Positions 28,340 through 36,095 of a stretch of 64,000 bases of DNA are shown here, one piece after another. Made by a program: the position numbers and the translations under genes. Source of the stretch: an uncultured Bacteroidales bacterium (lineage in GTDB: Bacteria > Bacteroidota > Bacteroidia > Bacteroidales > UBA932); contig CASEOO010000045.1 of NCBI GenBank assembly GCA_949289565.1, forward strand, positions 1 to 64,000, in the 5' to 3' direction. The first letter of the stretch is position 1. Every line of letters begins with the position of its first letter. The notes beneath the pieces were generated by a model. The model saw nothing but the letters and a program-made list of their open reading frames with translations. It ran no database searches and was not told the DNA's origin.

Positions 28340-29362
28340 TTATTCTGGCCGGACATTTCCGGAGGATTCTCGCATTCTGATTTCTGCGTTCACCACTTCG
28401 ATGCGGTTCGGACAGGCCGGATTCTTGATCTTTTCCAGAATCAATTCGGCCGCTTTCTCTCCCATCTGCAGCAGCGGCGGCTCTACGGTCGTCAGTTTAG
28501 GGTATACGATAGTGGAAAGTTCTGTTCCGGAAAAGCTGGCTACAGCCACTTCTTCCGGAATTTTCTTGCCCAGTTCCCTCAGCCTGTTCATGACTCCGAT
28601 GGCAAGCGTGTCTGTAAATGCGAATACGGCATCAAAACTGACACCTTTTTTCACCAGTGTTTCAGCGACTTTTGCTCCTGCATCGAATGTTATTCCTGCC
28701 TTGAATATCATGGAGTCTTCCTCAACTGGCAGCTTGTATTTAGCCATCGCATCCATGTAGCCTCTGAGCCGTTCCTGTGAATTGTATATGTCGTCCGGGC
28801 CCTGGATGTGGACGATTCTTTTCCGTCCTCCGAGTATGAGCTTCTCTACCAGGAAAAATGACTTTCTGTAGTCGTCTACTATGACCTGCGGTACGTCCAG
28901 GCCATGTGGAATGCGGTCATAGAACACCATGGGAAGTTCGGCTTTCTGAAGACGGCGGTAGTCTTCGGCGTTTTTCCGCCAGCTGCAGAGGCTTATGATG
29001 ATGCCGTCCACCATGAAATGCTCCATGAGCTTCAGGTTTTCACGCTCCCTTTCAGGATCTTCGCCCGAGTCGGCTACGATGACTTTGATACCGTTTGCAT
29101 ACAGCACATTCTGGATGCCGCTTACGACTTTGGATGCGAAAGGCGTGACCATCTCGGGAACTATGACTCCCACTGTATTTGTGTGCCCGTACTTGAGGTT
29201 TGTAGCTACAGGATTCGGCTTGTACTCCAGAATTCTGGCCGCTTCGAGCACTTTTTCCTTCGTCTCTTTCTTGACATTCTTGTCATCGACCAGAGCCCGG
29301 GAGACAGTGGAGACGGATATGTCAAGATATCGTGCAATGTCCTTTATCGTGACGTGTTTCAT
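28340..29362 (-). CDS. LacI-family transcriptional regulator
   Basis: 340-residue regulator. Residues 3-22 (VTIKDIARYLDISVSTVSRA) form the helix-turn-helix and the YKPN hinge follows at about residue 48. The rest is a periplasmic-binding-protein-like sugar-sensing domain (TVGVIVPEMVTPF, VDGIIISL, AVFAFTDTLAIGVMNRL). It lies between fructokinase and the dehydrogenase, with its start 203 bases from the dehydrogenase ATG and a cluster of CGTTTGCA-type palindromes in that gap. Those palindromes recur at two or three other promoters in the window, so it probably controls a small regulon and its own synthesis. The ligand may be fructose, a phosphorylated derivative or a polyol; this is not readable from sequence. 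Confidence 0.95.
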   Translation of the reverse strand: MKHVTIKDIARYLDISVSTVSRALVDDKNVKKETKEKVLEAARILEYKPNPVATNLKYGHTNTVGVIVPEMVTPFASKVVSGIQNVLYANGIKVIVADSGEDPERERENLKLMEHFMVDGIIISLCSWRKNAEDYRRLQKAELPMVFYDRIPHGLDVPQVIVDDYRKSFFLVEKLILGGRKRIVHIQGPDDIYNSQERLRGYMDAMAKYKLPVEEDSMIFKAGITFDAGAKVAETLVKKGVSFDAVFAFTDTLAIGVMNRLRELGKKIPEEVAVASFSGTELSTIVYPKLTTVEPPLLQMGEKAAELILEKIKNPACPNRIEVVNAEIRMRESSGNVRPE

Positions 29363-29385
29363 TGTTTCTCGTGTTCAACTCCACA

Positions 29386-29393
29386 CAAAAATA
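29386..29393 (-). promoter_or_regulatory. Candidate -7 box for the LacI-type regulator
   Basis: TATTTTTG on the minus strand, a full match to TAnnTTTG, 23 bases before the regulator ATG. The operator cluster at 29422-29466 lies just upstream of it, consistent with autoregulation. Confidence 0.5.
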
Positions 29394-29421
29394 CTTTTTT
29401 CCGGCGATAAATCCTAATCTC

Positions 29422-29466
29422 CGGTAACGTTTGCAGATTTTGGGAACGTTGCCGCAATCGTTTGCA
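29422..29466 (+). promoter_or_regulatory. LacI-type operator cluster between regulator and dehydrogenase
   Basis: Three half-conserved palindromes: CGGTAACGTTTGCA (29422-29435), TGGGAACGTTGCCG (29441-29454) and CGCAATCGTTTGCA (29453-29466). The first two centres are 19 bases apart, as at the other sites in this window. The second ends 56 bases before the dehydrogenase -7 box. Confidence 0.7.
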
Positions 29467-29510
29467 GGAAGATGCCATGCAAAATATGCGGCTTGAGTGC
29501 CCGGGAATTT

Positions 29511-29518
29511 TAACTTTG
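29511..29518 (+). promoter_or_regulatory. Candidate -7 box for the dehydrogenase-permease operon
   Basis: TAACTTTG, a full match to TAnnTTTG, 47 bases before the dehydrogenase ATG. No standard -33 element is present. Confidence 0.5.
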
Positions 29519-29565
29519 TAAATACAGAACCGCAGAATTAAATTAATGTTAAATAATAACCGATT

Positions 29566-31005
29566 ATGAAATCCACAGTCAAATCTTATCACTACGACAG
29601 GCAGAATGTAAAGGCAGGAATACTGCATATAGGTGTTGGAAATTTCCATCGTGCGCATGAAGAGTTCTATACGAACGCACTTCTTGAGTGCCCGGACCAG
29701 AAGGAATGGGGCATCTGCGGCGTTATGCTGCTTCCAGGTGACGAACGTCTGTACCGGATATTGAAAGAACAGAACCGCGAATACACGCTGACTGTATGCG
29801 GACGCGACGGTCACGATGAAGCATACCGTATCGGCTCGCTTGTGGAGTTGCTGTGGGGAGTGGAGAATCCTGAGGCCGTGCTCGCCAGGATAGCAGACAG
29901 GGATATCCGCATCATCACCATGACCATCACCGAAGGAGGATACAATATAGAAAAATCCAGCGGGGAGTTCATGCTCGATGACACGGCAGTCCGGCATGAC
30001 CTGCAGAATCCTCAGGCTCCGCAGACAGTGTTCGGATTCATTGCCGAGGGACTTCGCCGGAGGAAGGCTGCAGGAGGCGGCCCTGTCACCATCCTTTCGT
30101 GCGACAATCTCCAGCACAACGGCAATACCGCCCGCAAGGCTTTCACATCATTCATACAGGCCCAGGATCCTGAGCTCGCGGCGTGGATGCAAGCCAATGT
30201 GACTTTCCCGAACAGCATGGTGGACCGTATCACTCCTGCTACAAGGCCGGAAGACATCGTCCGTCTGAATGAAAAGAACGGGACCGACGACCAGGCTCCT
30301 GTTTATTGCGAGGATTTCATCCAATGGGTGATTGAAGACAATTTCATTGCTGGACGGCCGGCATGGGAGAAGGTCGGGGCAGAGTTCACTTCCGATGTCA
30401 CGGCATACGAGAACATGAAGCTGAGCCTTCTGAACGCTTCACATACCCTGCTTTCCTATCCGTCCTTCCTGAGCGGTTACAGGAAAGTGGACGATGCCAT
30501 GCATGACGAAAGGATCGCGAAATTCGTCAGGACCTTCATGGATGTCGACATCACCCCTTATGTGCCGGCTCCCGGCAATACCGATCTGGAACTGTACAAG
30601 CAGACGCTGATAGAGAGATTCGGGAACCGTTCGGTGAGCGACCAGATCGCGCGCCTGTGTTTCGACGGGATTTCGAAGTTCCCTGTATATGTGATGCCGA
30701 ATCTGATAAAAATGATCAGGGATCATGCAGACCTCACCAGAGTCGCTTATCTGATAGCTGCTTACAGACACTATCTGAAATATCGCACCGATGACCACGG
30801 AGAGACATTCGAGATCGCAGAGCCATGGCTGACTCCTGAAGACGAGGCAGTGATTTCCAGCGATGATCCTATGGATTTCCTCGGACTCTCGGCGTTCAGG
30901 AGCACAGACCTTAAATCCGCTCCTGAATTTGTCAGACTGTATCAGGCCATGGTGGCAAGCATCCGCGAGAAAGGGGCGATGGCCACATTGGAGGGCATAT
31001 TGTAA
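29566..31005 (+). CDS. Long-chain mannitol/fructuronate-type dehydrogenase
   Basis: 479-residue cytoplasmic NAD(P)-dependent enzyme of the polyol-specific long-chain dehydrogenase family. The N-terminal GILHIGVGNFHRAHEEFY is the nucleotide-binding glycine motif of this family. Residues Lys285, Asn290 and His293 in KLSLLNASHTLL are the catalytic K-x4-N-x2-H set. The family includes mannitol 2-dehydrogenase (mannitol to fructose), arabinitol dehydrogenase and fructuronate reductase (UxuB). A fructokinase and a sugar permease next door, and no uronate isomerase or mannonate dehydratase, favour mannitol oxidation here. It leads an operon with the MFS permease 92 bases downstream, separated by a long hairpin. 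Confidence 0.88.
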   Translation: MKSTVKSYHYDRQNVKAGILHIGVGNFHRAHEEFYTNALLECPDQKEWGICGVMLLPGDERLYRILKEQNREYTLTVCGRDGHDEAYRIGSLVELLWGVENPEAVLARIADRDIRIITMTITEGGYNIEKSSGEFMLDDTAVRHDLQNPQAPQTVFGFIAEGLRRRKAAGGGPVTILSCDNLQHNGNTARKAFTSFIQAQDPELAAWMQANVTFPNSMVDRITPATRPEDIVRLNEKNGTDDQAPVYCEDFIQWVIEDNFIAGRPAWEKVGAEFTSDVTAYENMKLSLLNASHTLLSYPSFLSGYRKVDDAMHDERIAKFVRTFMDVDITPYVPAPGNTDLELYKQTLIERFGNRSVSDQIARLCFDGISKFPVYVMPNLIKMIRDHADLTRVAYLIAAYRHYLKYRTDDHGETFEIAEPWLTPEDEAVISSDDPMDFLGLSAFRSTDLKSAPEFVRLYQAMVASIREKGAMATLEGIL

Positions 31006-31019
31006 TCGTGACAATTATC

Positions 31020-31082
31020 TGCCGGCGGCCTGAAGGGTATTTCCGCACAAGCGTTGAAATCACGCTTTGAGGCCGTCCGGCA
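31020..31082 (+). other. Branched stem-loop between dehydrogenase and permease
   Basis: Outer arms 31020-31031 (TGCCGGCGGCCT) and 31070-31082 pair over 12 bp with a one-base bulge. An inner 6-bp stem (31049-31054 with 31062-31067) sits in the loop. There is no T-run, so it looks less like a terminator than a structure that protects or punctuates the mRNA between the two genes. Confidence 0.6.
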
Positions 31083-31097
31083 TAAAACGGAAAACAG

Positions 31098-32417
31098 ATG
31101 GTATCTCAGAAAAAATATGGTTTGGGCCCTTTTGCTGTCATTACATTCATTTATTTCATCGTGGGTTTCCTTACTACGGTGAACGGTCAGTTCCAGGGCC
31201 CGATGAAAGTGGCTTTCCTGTCGCAGACTGAAGAGCTGCGGAATACGCTGACGACCATGATATCCTTCTTCTTTTTCCTCGGATATCTGCTGAACAGCTC
31301 TCTCGGAGGAAAATGGGTGAATGCCCGTGGATATAAGGTGACCATGCTGCGTGCCCTGGTCATCATGGTGGCGGGGCTGGTGATGTATTCCCTGTCATCA
31401 TGGCTGGCGGTTCACTGCGGGAATGCAAACGTCAGGATAGGCGATGATGTGATTCCGTGCGGGTATTTCGCATTTCTGCTGGGCTCGTTCCTGATGGGTA
31501 CGTCAGCCGCCATCCTGCAAGTGGTCATAAACCCGTATGTTTCGGCTTATGAACTTCCGGGAACTCAGCCTGTCCAGAGGATGAACATTGTCTGCGGCAT
31601 CAATTCGTTCGGCACTACGATAGCTCCTTTCTGTGTCACCGGTATTTTCTTCTCCGGTGTGGCACTGGAAAGCGTCACTGCTGACCAGCTGATGATGCCG
31701 TTCCTCCTCGTGGCGCTGTGCATCGTGGTCACGACTCTTGTCACATCGAGGCTGAATCTTCCGGACCTCGAAGGCACGAGGGCGGAGAAAGGGAAGGGAC
31801 TGACCAGGAGCATCTGGTCTTTCCGCCATCTGACATTAGGCGTGATAGCCATATTCTTCTATGTTGGCACTGAAGTAGCTGTAGGCTCGAATGTGAATCT
31901 TCATGCCATGGAGCTGATAGAGTCCGGCGACGGGCTGACTTTCTTCGGAAAGGACCGTCTGATACTCTGGGGCATGGACCTGGGAATACCTGCGCTGCTG
32001 GCCACCCTTTACTGGGGCGGAATGATGGTGGGACGGCTTGTCTTCAGCTTTTTCAACAATATTTCCGCCCGGTGGCTGCTGACTGCAACGACTGTCCTGG
32101 CTTCTGCATTGATAGTGGCGGCCATGATCACTGACAACCTCTGGCTTCTGGTATCCGTAGGCTTGTGCCATTCGGTCATGTGGAGCTGCATTTTCACTCT
32201 GGCTGTACAGGGCTTGAAGGAATACACGTCGAAAGCGTCGGGTGTCTTCATGATGGGCGTGTTCGGAGGTGCGGTCTTCCCTGTGCTGCAGGGGGTGTTT
32301 GCCGACCTTGCCGGCAGCTGGCAGTGGACATGGAGCATAGCTCTGGTCTGCGAACTCGTGATGCTGCTTTATGCCCTGTTCGGTTCGAAAGTCAGGAAAG
32401 AGGATGTCATAGCGTAG
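31098..32417 (+). CDS. MFS sugar permease, FHS (fucose/glucose-H+ symporter) type
   Basis: 439-residue inner-membrane transporter with twelve hydrophobic segments. The start of helix 1 (FAVITFIYFIVGFLTTVNGQFQGPMK) and the internal NPYVSAYELPG followed by NSFGTTIAPF are characteristic of the fucose:H+ symporter branch (FucP, GlcP). It probably imports the polyol or hexose used by the neighbouring dehydrogenase and fructokinase; substrate is assigned from context only. The operon ends 42 bases later at a strong hairpin terminator. Confidence 0.88.
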   Translation: MVSQKKYGLGPFAVITFIYFIVGFLTTVNGQFQGPMKVAFLSQTEELRNTLTTMISFFFFLGYLLNSSLGGKWVNARGYKVTMLRALVIMVAGLVMYSLSSWLAVHCGNANVRIGDDVIPCGYFAFLLGSFLMGTSAAILQVVINPYVSAYELPGTQPVQRMNIVCGINSFGTTIAPFCVTGIFFSGVALESVTADQLMMPFLLVALCIVVTTLVTSRLNLPDLEGTRAEKGKGLTRSIWSFRHLTLGVIAIFFYVGTEVAVGSNVNLHAMELIESGDGLTFFGKDRLILWGMDLGIPALLATLYWGGMMVGRLVFSFFNNISARWLLTATTVLASALIVAAMITDNLWLLVSVGLCHSVMWSCIFTLAVQGLKEYTSKASGVFMMGVFGGAVFPVLQGVFADLAGSWQWTWSIALVCELVMLLYALFGSKVRKEDVIA

Positions 32418-32458
32418 TTTGAATATATTATAGGTTAGTTACTAGTTTTTATAAGGGT

Positions 32459-32502
32459 GCGGGTGAATGGAAGTGATTCCATCCACCCGCAATTTTCGTT
32501 TT
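32459..32502 (+). terminator. Intrinsic terminator after the permease
   Basis: Arms 32459-32472 and 32477-32490 (GCGGGTGAATGGAA with its near-perfect complement, one mismatch, loop GTGA) are followed by a T-rich stretch AATTTTCGTTTT. It closes the dehydrogenase-permease operon. Confidence 0.88.
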
Positions 32503-32606
32503 CTCCATATAACTTTTTACTCCTGCAAAGGTAATCAAAAAAACATGTTCGGTGATTTGGCTTAAAATTTTTCGGCAATTCGGCATTATTCTATTTCAGA
32601 GATAAA

Positions 32607-32639
32607 TGCAAACGTTTTCAAAAATTGCAAACGTTCCCA
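32607..32639 (+). promoter_or_regulatory. Paired LacI-type operators upstream of the second surface operon
   Basis: TGCAAACGTTTTCA (32607-32620) and TGCAAACGTTCCCA (32626-32639), centres exactly 19 bases apart. The first is a perfect TGnAAACGTTTnCA palindrome. The pair ends 56 bases before the -7 box at 32696 and 33 bases before the -33 element, upstream of both, a position typical of activation rather than blocking. Confidence 0.78.
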
Positions 32640-32672
32640 GACGGGACGGAGAGATGATATTTGCCGAATATG

Positions 32673-32703
32673 TTTGATTCGGGAAAATGTTTTCATAGAT
32701 TTG
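32673..32703 (+). promoter_or_regulatory. Consensus Bacteroides promoter for the second surface operon
   Basis: TTTG at 32673-32676, a 19-base spacer, then TAGATTTG at 32696-32703. Both elements match the Bacteroides -33/-7 consensus and the spacing is ideal, making this the clearest promoter in the window. Transcription would begin near 32710, giving a leader of about 380 bases before the first ORF. Confidence 0.75.
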
Positions 32704-33089
32704 TATAGAGCCAAAGTGGCTTCCGCGTAATTGATAATATGTTATAAAACAGGAATAATGGCAGGCCTCTGCCGGATTTTTGATGAAACACGCTTCATTT
32801 ACAGCACTTTTGCATTCAAATCCGATGCTTTCTTCCCCGGCTTTTAACAGTGGGGGGGGGTGCACATACAGGCCTCATCAGATAATCTTGTAGTTTCGTC
32901 CGAAACTCTCGCATATTCCATATGTATTAGATCCGGATGCCCTTCCGGGCAATGTCTGCAAAGACAATATTCATTGCGGGCAGTCAAAAGTCCAGAATGG
33001 ACTGTGTCTGTCCCGGCCAAACATGGCCGGGGCCGTGTCTTCGTGCCCTCTTTTATGCGAAAACAAACTGAACTAACAATCCAGATATT
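32704..33089 (+). other. Long structured leader with a nine-G tract
   Basis: No convincing gene is present. Visible structures are a run of nine G at 32852-32860 and a perfect 8-bp hairpin CCCGGCCA/TGGCCGGG with a four-base loop at 33012-33031. Shorter hairpins lie around 32940-32975. None is followed by a T-run. The leader could carry an attenuator or antisense control, but that is speculative. Confidence 0.5.
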
Positions 33090-33287
33090 ATGAAAACACT
33101 GAAACTTTTGGACGCAAGTCCGGCAATATGCCGGGCAGTATCGTCAGAGGACTATTGCAGTCCTGAAATCAAGATGACAGCAGTGTCATGCGAGAAAGGA
33201 TTCTGCGAGAGCGGGGTCAGCAGCCAGACCGGCCATACCGGTTTCAGCATCAAGAACGATTACGGAGACAATTTCTGGGAGGACTAA
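33090..33287 (+). CDS. 65-residue peptide preceding a surface lipoprotein
   Basis: 65 residues, MKTLKLLDAS at the start and NDYGDNFWED at the end, with a central PEIKMTAVSCEKGFCESG. It has no signal peptide or membrane helix. The pattern (a Pro-Glu-Ile segment, a GF..S motif and an acidic aromatic tail) resembles the small uncharacterised ORFs that often sit directly before fimbrillin-like lipoproteins in Bacteroidales. The stop is 4 bases from the next ATG, so the two are probably translated together. Three cysteines (residues 14, 23 and 34) plus Cys39 are unusual for such a short cytoplasmic peptide. Function unknown; a precursor peptide or a translational leader are both possible. Confidence 0.6.
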   Translation: MKTLKLLDASPAICRAVSSEDYCSPEIKMTAVSCEKGFCESGVSSQTGHTGFSIKNDYGDNFWED

Positions 33288-33291
33288 GCTT

Positions 33292-36066
33292 ATGAAAACT
33301 GTTTACAAGGTATTGACAGCGGCGGCGATAGCGGCCGTGTCAGTCAGCTGCGCGAAGGAGGAGATCGAGGGGCAGGACCAGACGGGTCAGGAGAAGGTGG
33401 AGATGGCCTTCACGAGCGAGGCGGCCTCGACCAGGACCCAGCTGGAGAACGGCGGGAAAGTGATATGGACAGAAGGGGACGCCATAGGAATCATCGGCGG
33501 GACAGAGGCAGTGGAAAGATTTTCATTGCAGGAAATAGATGCTGAAGATGCATCGAAAGCGGTATTCACGGGATCGGCAGTGCCATCGGAGACCTATTAT
33601 GCGATATATCCGTACCGTGAAGGGGCGAAGATGTCAAATGGAGTCATCAGCACCGTCCTTCCGGCGGAGCAGGAGGCAGTGACCGGGACATTCGGGACAG
33701 ACGTGAATCTGTCGGCGGCGGTGTCCACAGCGGAGAACGTCTTGAGTTTCCAGAATGTGTGCGGGCTGGTTTCACTGCAGATAAGTTCAATTCCTGAAGG
33801 GTACTCGCTCCAGGCCGTCAGCATTGAAGGTCAGAACGGGGAGAAGATAGCAGGAGATGTGAATATCGCAGTACCGGACCTGACTGCGACCGCTGCAGAG
33901 ACAGCCGTGACAACAGTGACAGTGAAGGCTGAAGAGAATGCAGGTCTGGAGGCAGGGACTTATGTCTTCACGATTCTTCCGGCAGACTTCACGAAAGGGT
34001 TGAAGTTTACTTTCGACTATGGTGATGCCGGCAAGTCTGAACTGGTATCGAACCGGGAGGTGAAAGTAGCTGCAGGGGAGAACCATCAGCTTCCGGCCGT
34101 GGCAGCCAAGGCGCCGGAGGGGACGGCAGGGAATCCGTACAAGATTTCCGATGCCGATGAACTTCTGGCATTCGCGTCAGCTGCAGGGGAATACGCTGCA
34201 GAGGATGTCGTAGTCCTGACAGCCGATATCAACATGGACGGGAAAACATGGACACCGTTCGTGCTCGGCTGCACCCTTGACGGTCAGGGACATAAAATTT
34301 ATAATGTGACGGATGACCAGGGTGCTCTGATTTCACAGGTCACCGGCACATTGAAGAATGTCGTCTTCGGTTCTGCAGATGGTCAGAACTATGACGAAAA
34401 GAGCGTCATTACACTGGAAAACGGAAACGGCAAGATAGGACTTGTGCAGGATAACAACGGTACTTTGGAGAACGTGACGACATATATTCCGGTCACTGTG
34501 ACACTCGGCGGCACAGCGACTTCCGAAGTCCGCATCGCAGGCCTTGTAGCCAGCAACTACAGCAATATCACATCCTGCGCCAACTATGGTGATATAAATG
34601 TTTCCGGTACATACGGAACCAGTGACAAAGACTGTTTTATCGGAGGTATCACCGGCTGGGCATCGAATGCTGAATGTACTATTAAGGATACGGATAACCA
34701 TGGAGATATTACGGTCAACACTGCCAATCTGTGCGGAGTCGGCGGTATAGTAGGTATGAACAGAGGCGAAAACATCAACGGCTGCGAGAACACCGGGGCG
34801 TTGATCATCCAGGATGCCCTTCCTGGAGAAGGCTGGGTAGGCGGAATAGTCGGTTTCGCACAGCAGCAGTCCGGCTCTGAGAAGAAAGTATCCGGCTGCA
34901 GGAACAGCGGAGAGTTTTCAGTCACTACACCTTCAGTAGTAGGTGTGGGAGGCATTTTCGGATGTATTAATTATACTCCGGCAGACACGGATGCCATTGT
35001 GATAGAAAACTGTACTAACGAGTCGGACATAGCTGTGACCACGGCCAACTCTTCGATGCATATAGGTGGGATTCTCGCCAAAGAATCGGCTTCGGGCAAC
35101 GCCAATGTCCAGAACAGGATTACCGGCTGTGTCAACAGCGGAGCCATCACTCTCGGAGCGCCTGCCGGAGCAGGGAACAGCGGTTCCGCATACATCGGCG
35201 GCATTGCAGGTAAGGTAGAGAAGAAATCTGTCATAGAGAACAATACAAACACCGGAGCAGTCATCGGCACCAAACTTACGGCCTGCCATGCAGGAGGCAT
35301 ACTCGGCCATGCATCAGGTTCGGCCATAACCCTGACGGGCAATGACAACGCAGGTTCCGTAAAGCTTTCTCCTGACAAATCCGTTGCCACCCAGTGCTAT
35401 GCCGGAGGTATCCTCGGCACATCAGCGAGCGACAATGCCGGAATCACCGCCAATACAAACTCGGCGGCTGAGGTCAGCATCATCTGCAACTCTGCCTCAG
35501 CCAGCTACAAGCCTCTGTCATACGTAGGAGGTATAGTGGGCGGTACGGCAGATGATACGGTATGCAGTACTTCGCAGAATGAAAATCATGCTTCGGTTTC
35601 TTCCGACACGCAGGCCATATGGGTGCCTACGGGTGGAATCATGGGGCTTGCTAAAGGAAGTGTCAGCCTGAGCGAGGATGTGAATCTGGGTGATGTAACC
35701 TTGATTTCCACCAATACGGGGCTCGGGGATATGTTCGCAGGCGGTATCATCGGACTGGTTTGTGAACCCGCTTCCGGCAGCACAGGAGAAGTAAAGGCAT
35801 CTCTGTCCAAAGTCATGTCGTTCGGTGACATAGACAGTGACGGTCTGTGCGGCTTCGCGATAGGATGCATATCGTATAACTACACATATACGGTCACTGT
35901 CACCGATTCCGTATTCGGAGGAACGTCTGTTTTCAAAGGCGGAGAGCCGAAAAATGCTGCCGATATGAAGATCGAAATAGGCGGAGGATTGTTAGGCTAC
36001 AAAAACAAACCGCAATATACACAAAACGGAAACAAGGCCGGAAATGCTGAGGATTACGGATATTGA
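33292..36066 (+). CDS. Surface lipoprotein with fimbrillin-like N-terminus and GLUG-like repeats (paralogue 1)
   Basis: 924 residues. Lipobox AVSVSC (Cys20) after a short signal peptide. Residues about 30-270 are beta-rich and resemble fimbrillin/Mfa-type domains (TRTQLENGGKVIWTEGDAIGI, YYAIYPY). From about residue 280 (GNPYKISDADELLAFA) the protein carries roughly a dozen repeats of the type GGIxGxx...CxNxGxI, close to the GLUG motif and predicted to form a beta-helix. It ends in GNKAGNAEDYGY. The gene 29 bases downstream is a full-length paralogue, sharing repeat order and the same C-terminus. Probably a cell-surface adhesin or glycan-binding stalk serving the SusCD pair in this operon. No catalytic motif seen. 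Confidence 0.85.
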   Translation: MKTVYKVLTAAAIAAVSVSCAKEEIEGQDQTGQEKVEMAFTSEAASTRTQLENGGKVIWTEGDAIGIIGGTEAVERFSLQEIDAEDASKAVFTGSAVPSETYYAIYPYREGAKMSNGVISTVLPAEQEAVTGTFGTDVNLSAAVSTAENVLSFQNVCGLVSLQISSIPEGYSLQAVSIEGQNGEKIAGDVNIAVPDLTATAAETAVTTVTVKAEENAGLEAGTYVFTILPADFTKGLKFTFDYGDAGKSELVSNREVKVAAGENHQLPAVAAKAPEGTAGNPYKISDADELLAFASAAGEYAAEDVVVLTADINMDGKTWTPFVLGCTLDGQGHKIYNVTDDQGALISQVTGTLKNVVFGSADGQNYDEKSVITLENGNGKIGLVQDNNGTLENVTTYIPVTVTLGGTATSEVRIAGLVASNYSNITSCANYGDINVSGTYGTSDKDCFIGGITGWASNAECTIKDTDNHGDITVNTANLCGVGGIVGMNRGENINGCENTGALIIQDALPGEGWVGGIVGFAQQQSGSEKKVSGCRNSGEFSVTTPSVVGVGGIFGCINYTPADTDAIVIENCTNESDIAVTTANSSMHIGGILAKESASGNANVQNRITGCVNSGAITLGAPAGAGNSGSAYIGGIAGKVEKKSVIENNTNTGAVIGTKLTACHAGGILGHASGSAITLTGNDNAGSVKLSPDKSVATQCYAGGILGTSASDNAGITANTNSAAEVSIICNSASASYKPLSYVGGIVGGTADDTVCSTSQNENHASVSSDTQAIWVPTGGIMGLAKGSVSLSEDVNLGDVTLISTNTGLGDMFAGGIIGLVCEPASGSTGEVKASLSKVMSFGDIDSDGLCGFAIGCISYNYTYTVTVTDSVFGGTSVFKGGEPKNAADMKIEIGGGLLGYKNKPQYTQNGNKAGNAEDYGY
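35659..35748 (+). repeat. 90-bp identical block, copy 1 (matches 38502-38591)
   Basis: Ninety consecutive bases, from AGTGTCAGCCTGAGCGAGG to GTTCGCAGGCGGTATC, are identical to 38502-38591 in the downstream paralogue, although flanking sequence has diverged at many third positions. This points to recent gene conversion or a recombination seam. A second shared block surrounds 35502-35545. Confidence 0.9.
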
Positions 36067-36095
36067 TTTTATAACACAATTTAATAACGGACATT

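Noticed and set aside
31020..31082. Terminator between dehydrogenase and permease
   Set aside because: The stem is long but has a bulge, a branched loop and no T-run, and the permease lacks its own clear promoter. It is recorded as an mRNA structure instead.
32596..32865. 89-residue minus-strand frame across the leader and operators
   Set aside because: It starts with a GTG inside the nine-G tract, covers the operators and promoter of the opposite strand, and shows no recognisable motif.
32860..33093. 77-residue plus-strand frame before the small peptide
   Set aside because: It starts with GTG directly at the poly-G tract and covers several hairpins; codon use looks random. The following 65-residue peptide is better supported by its position and pattern.
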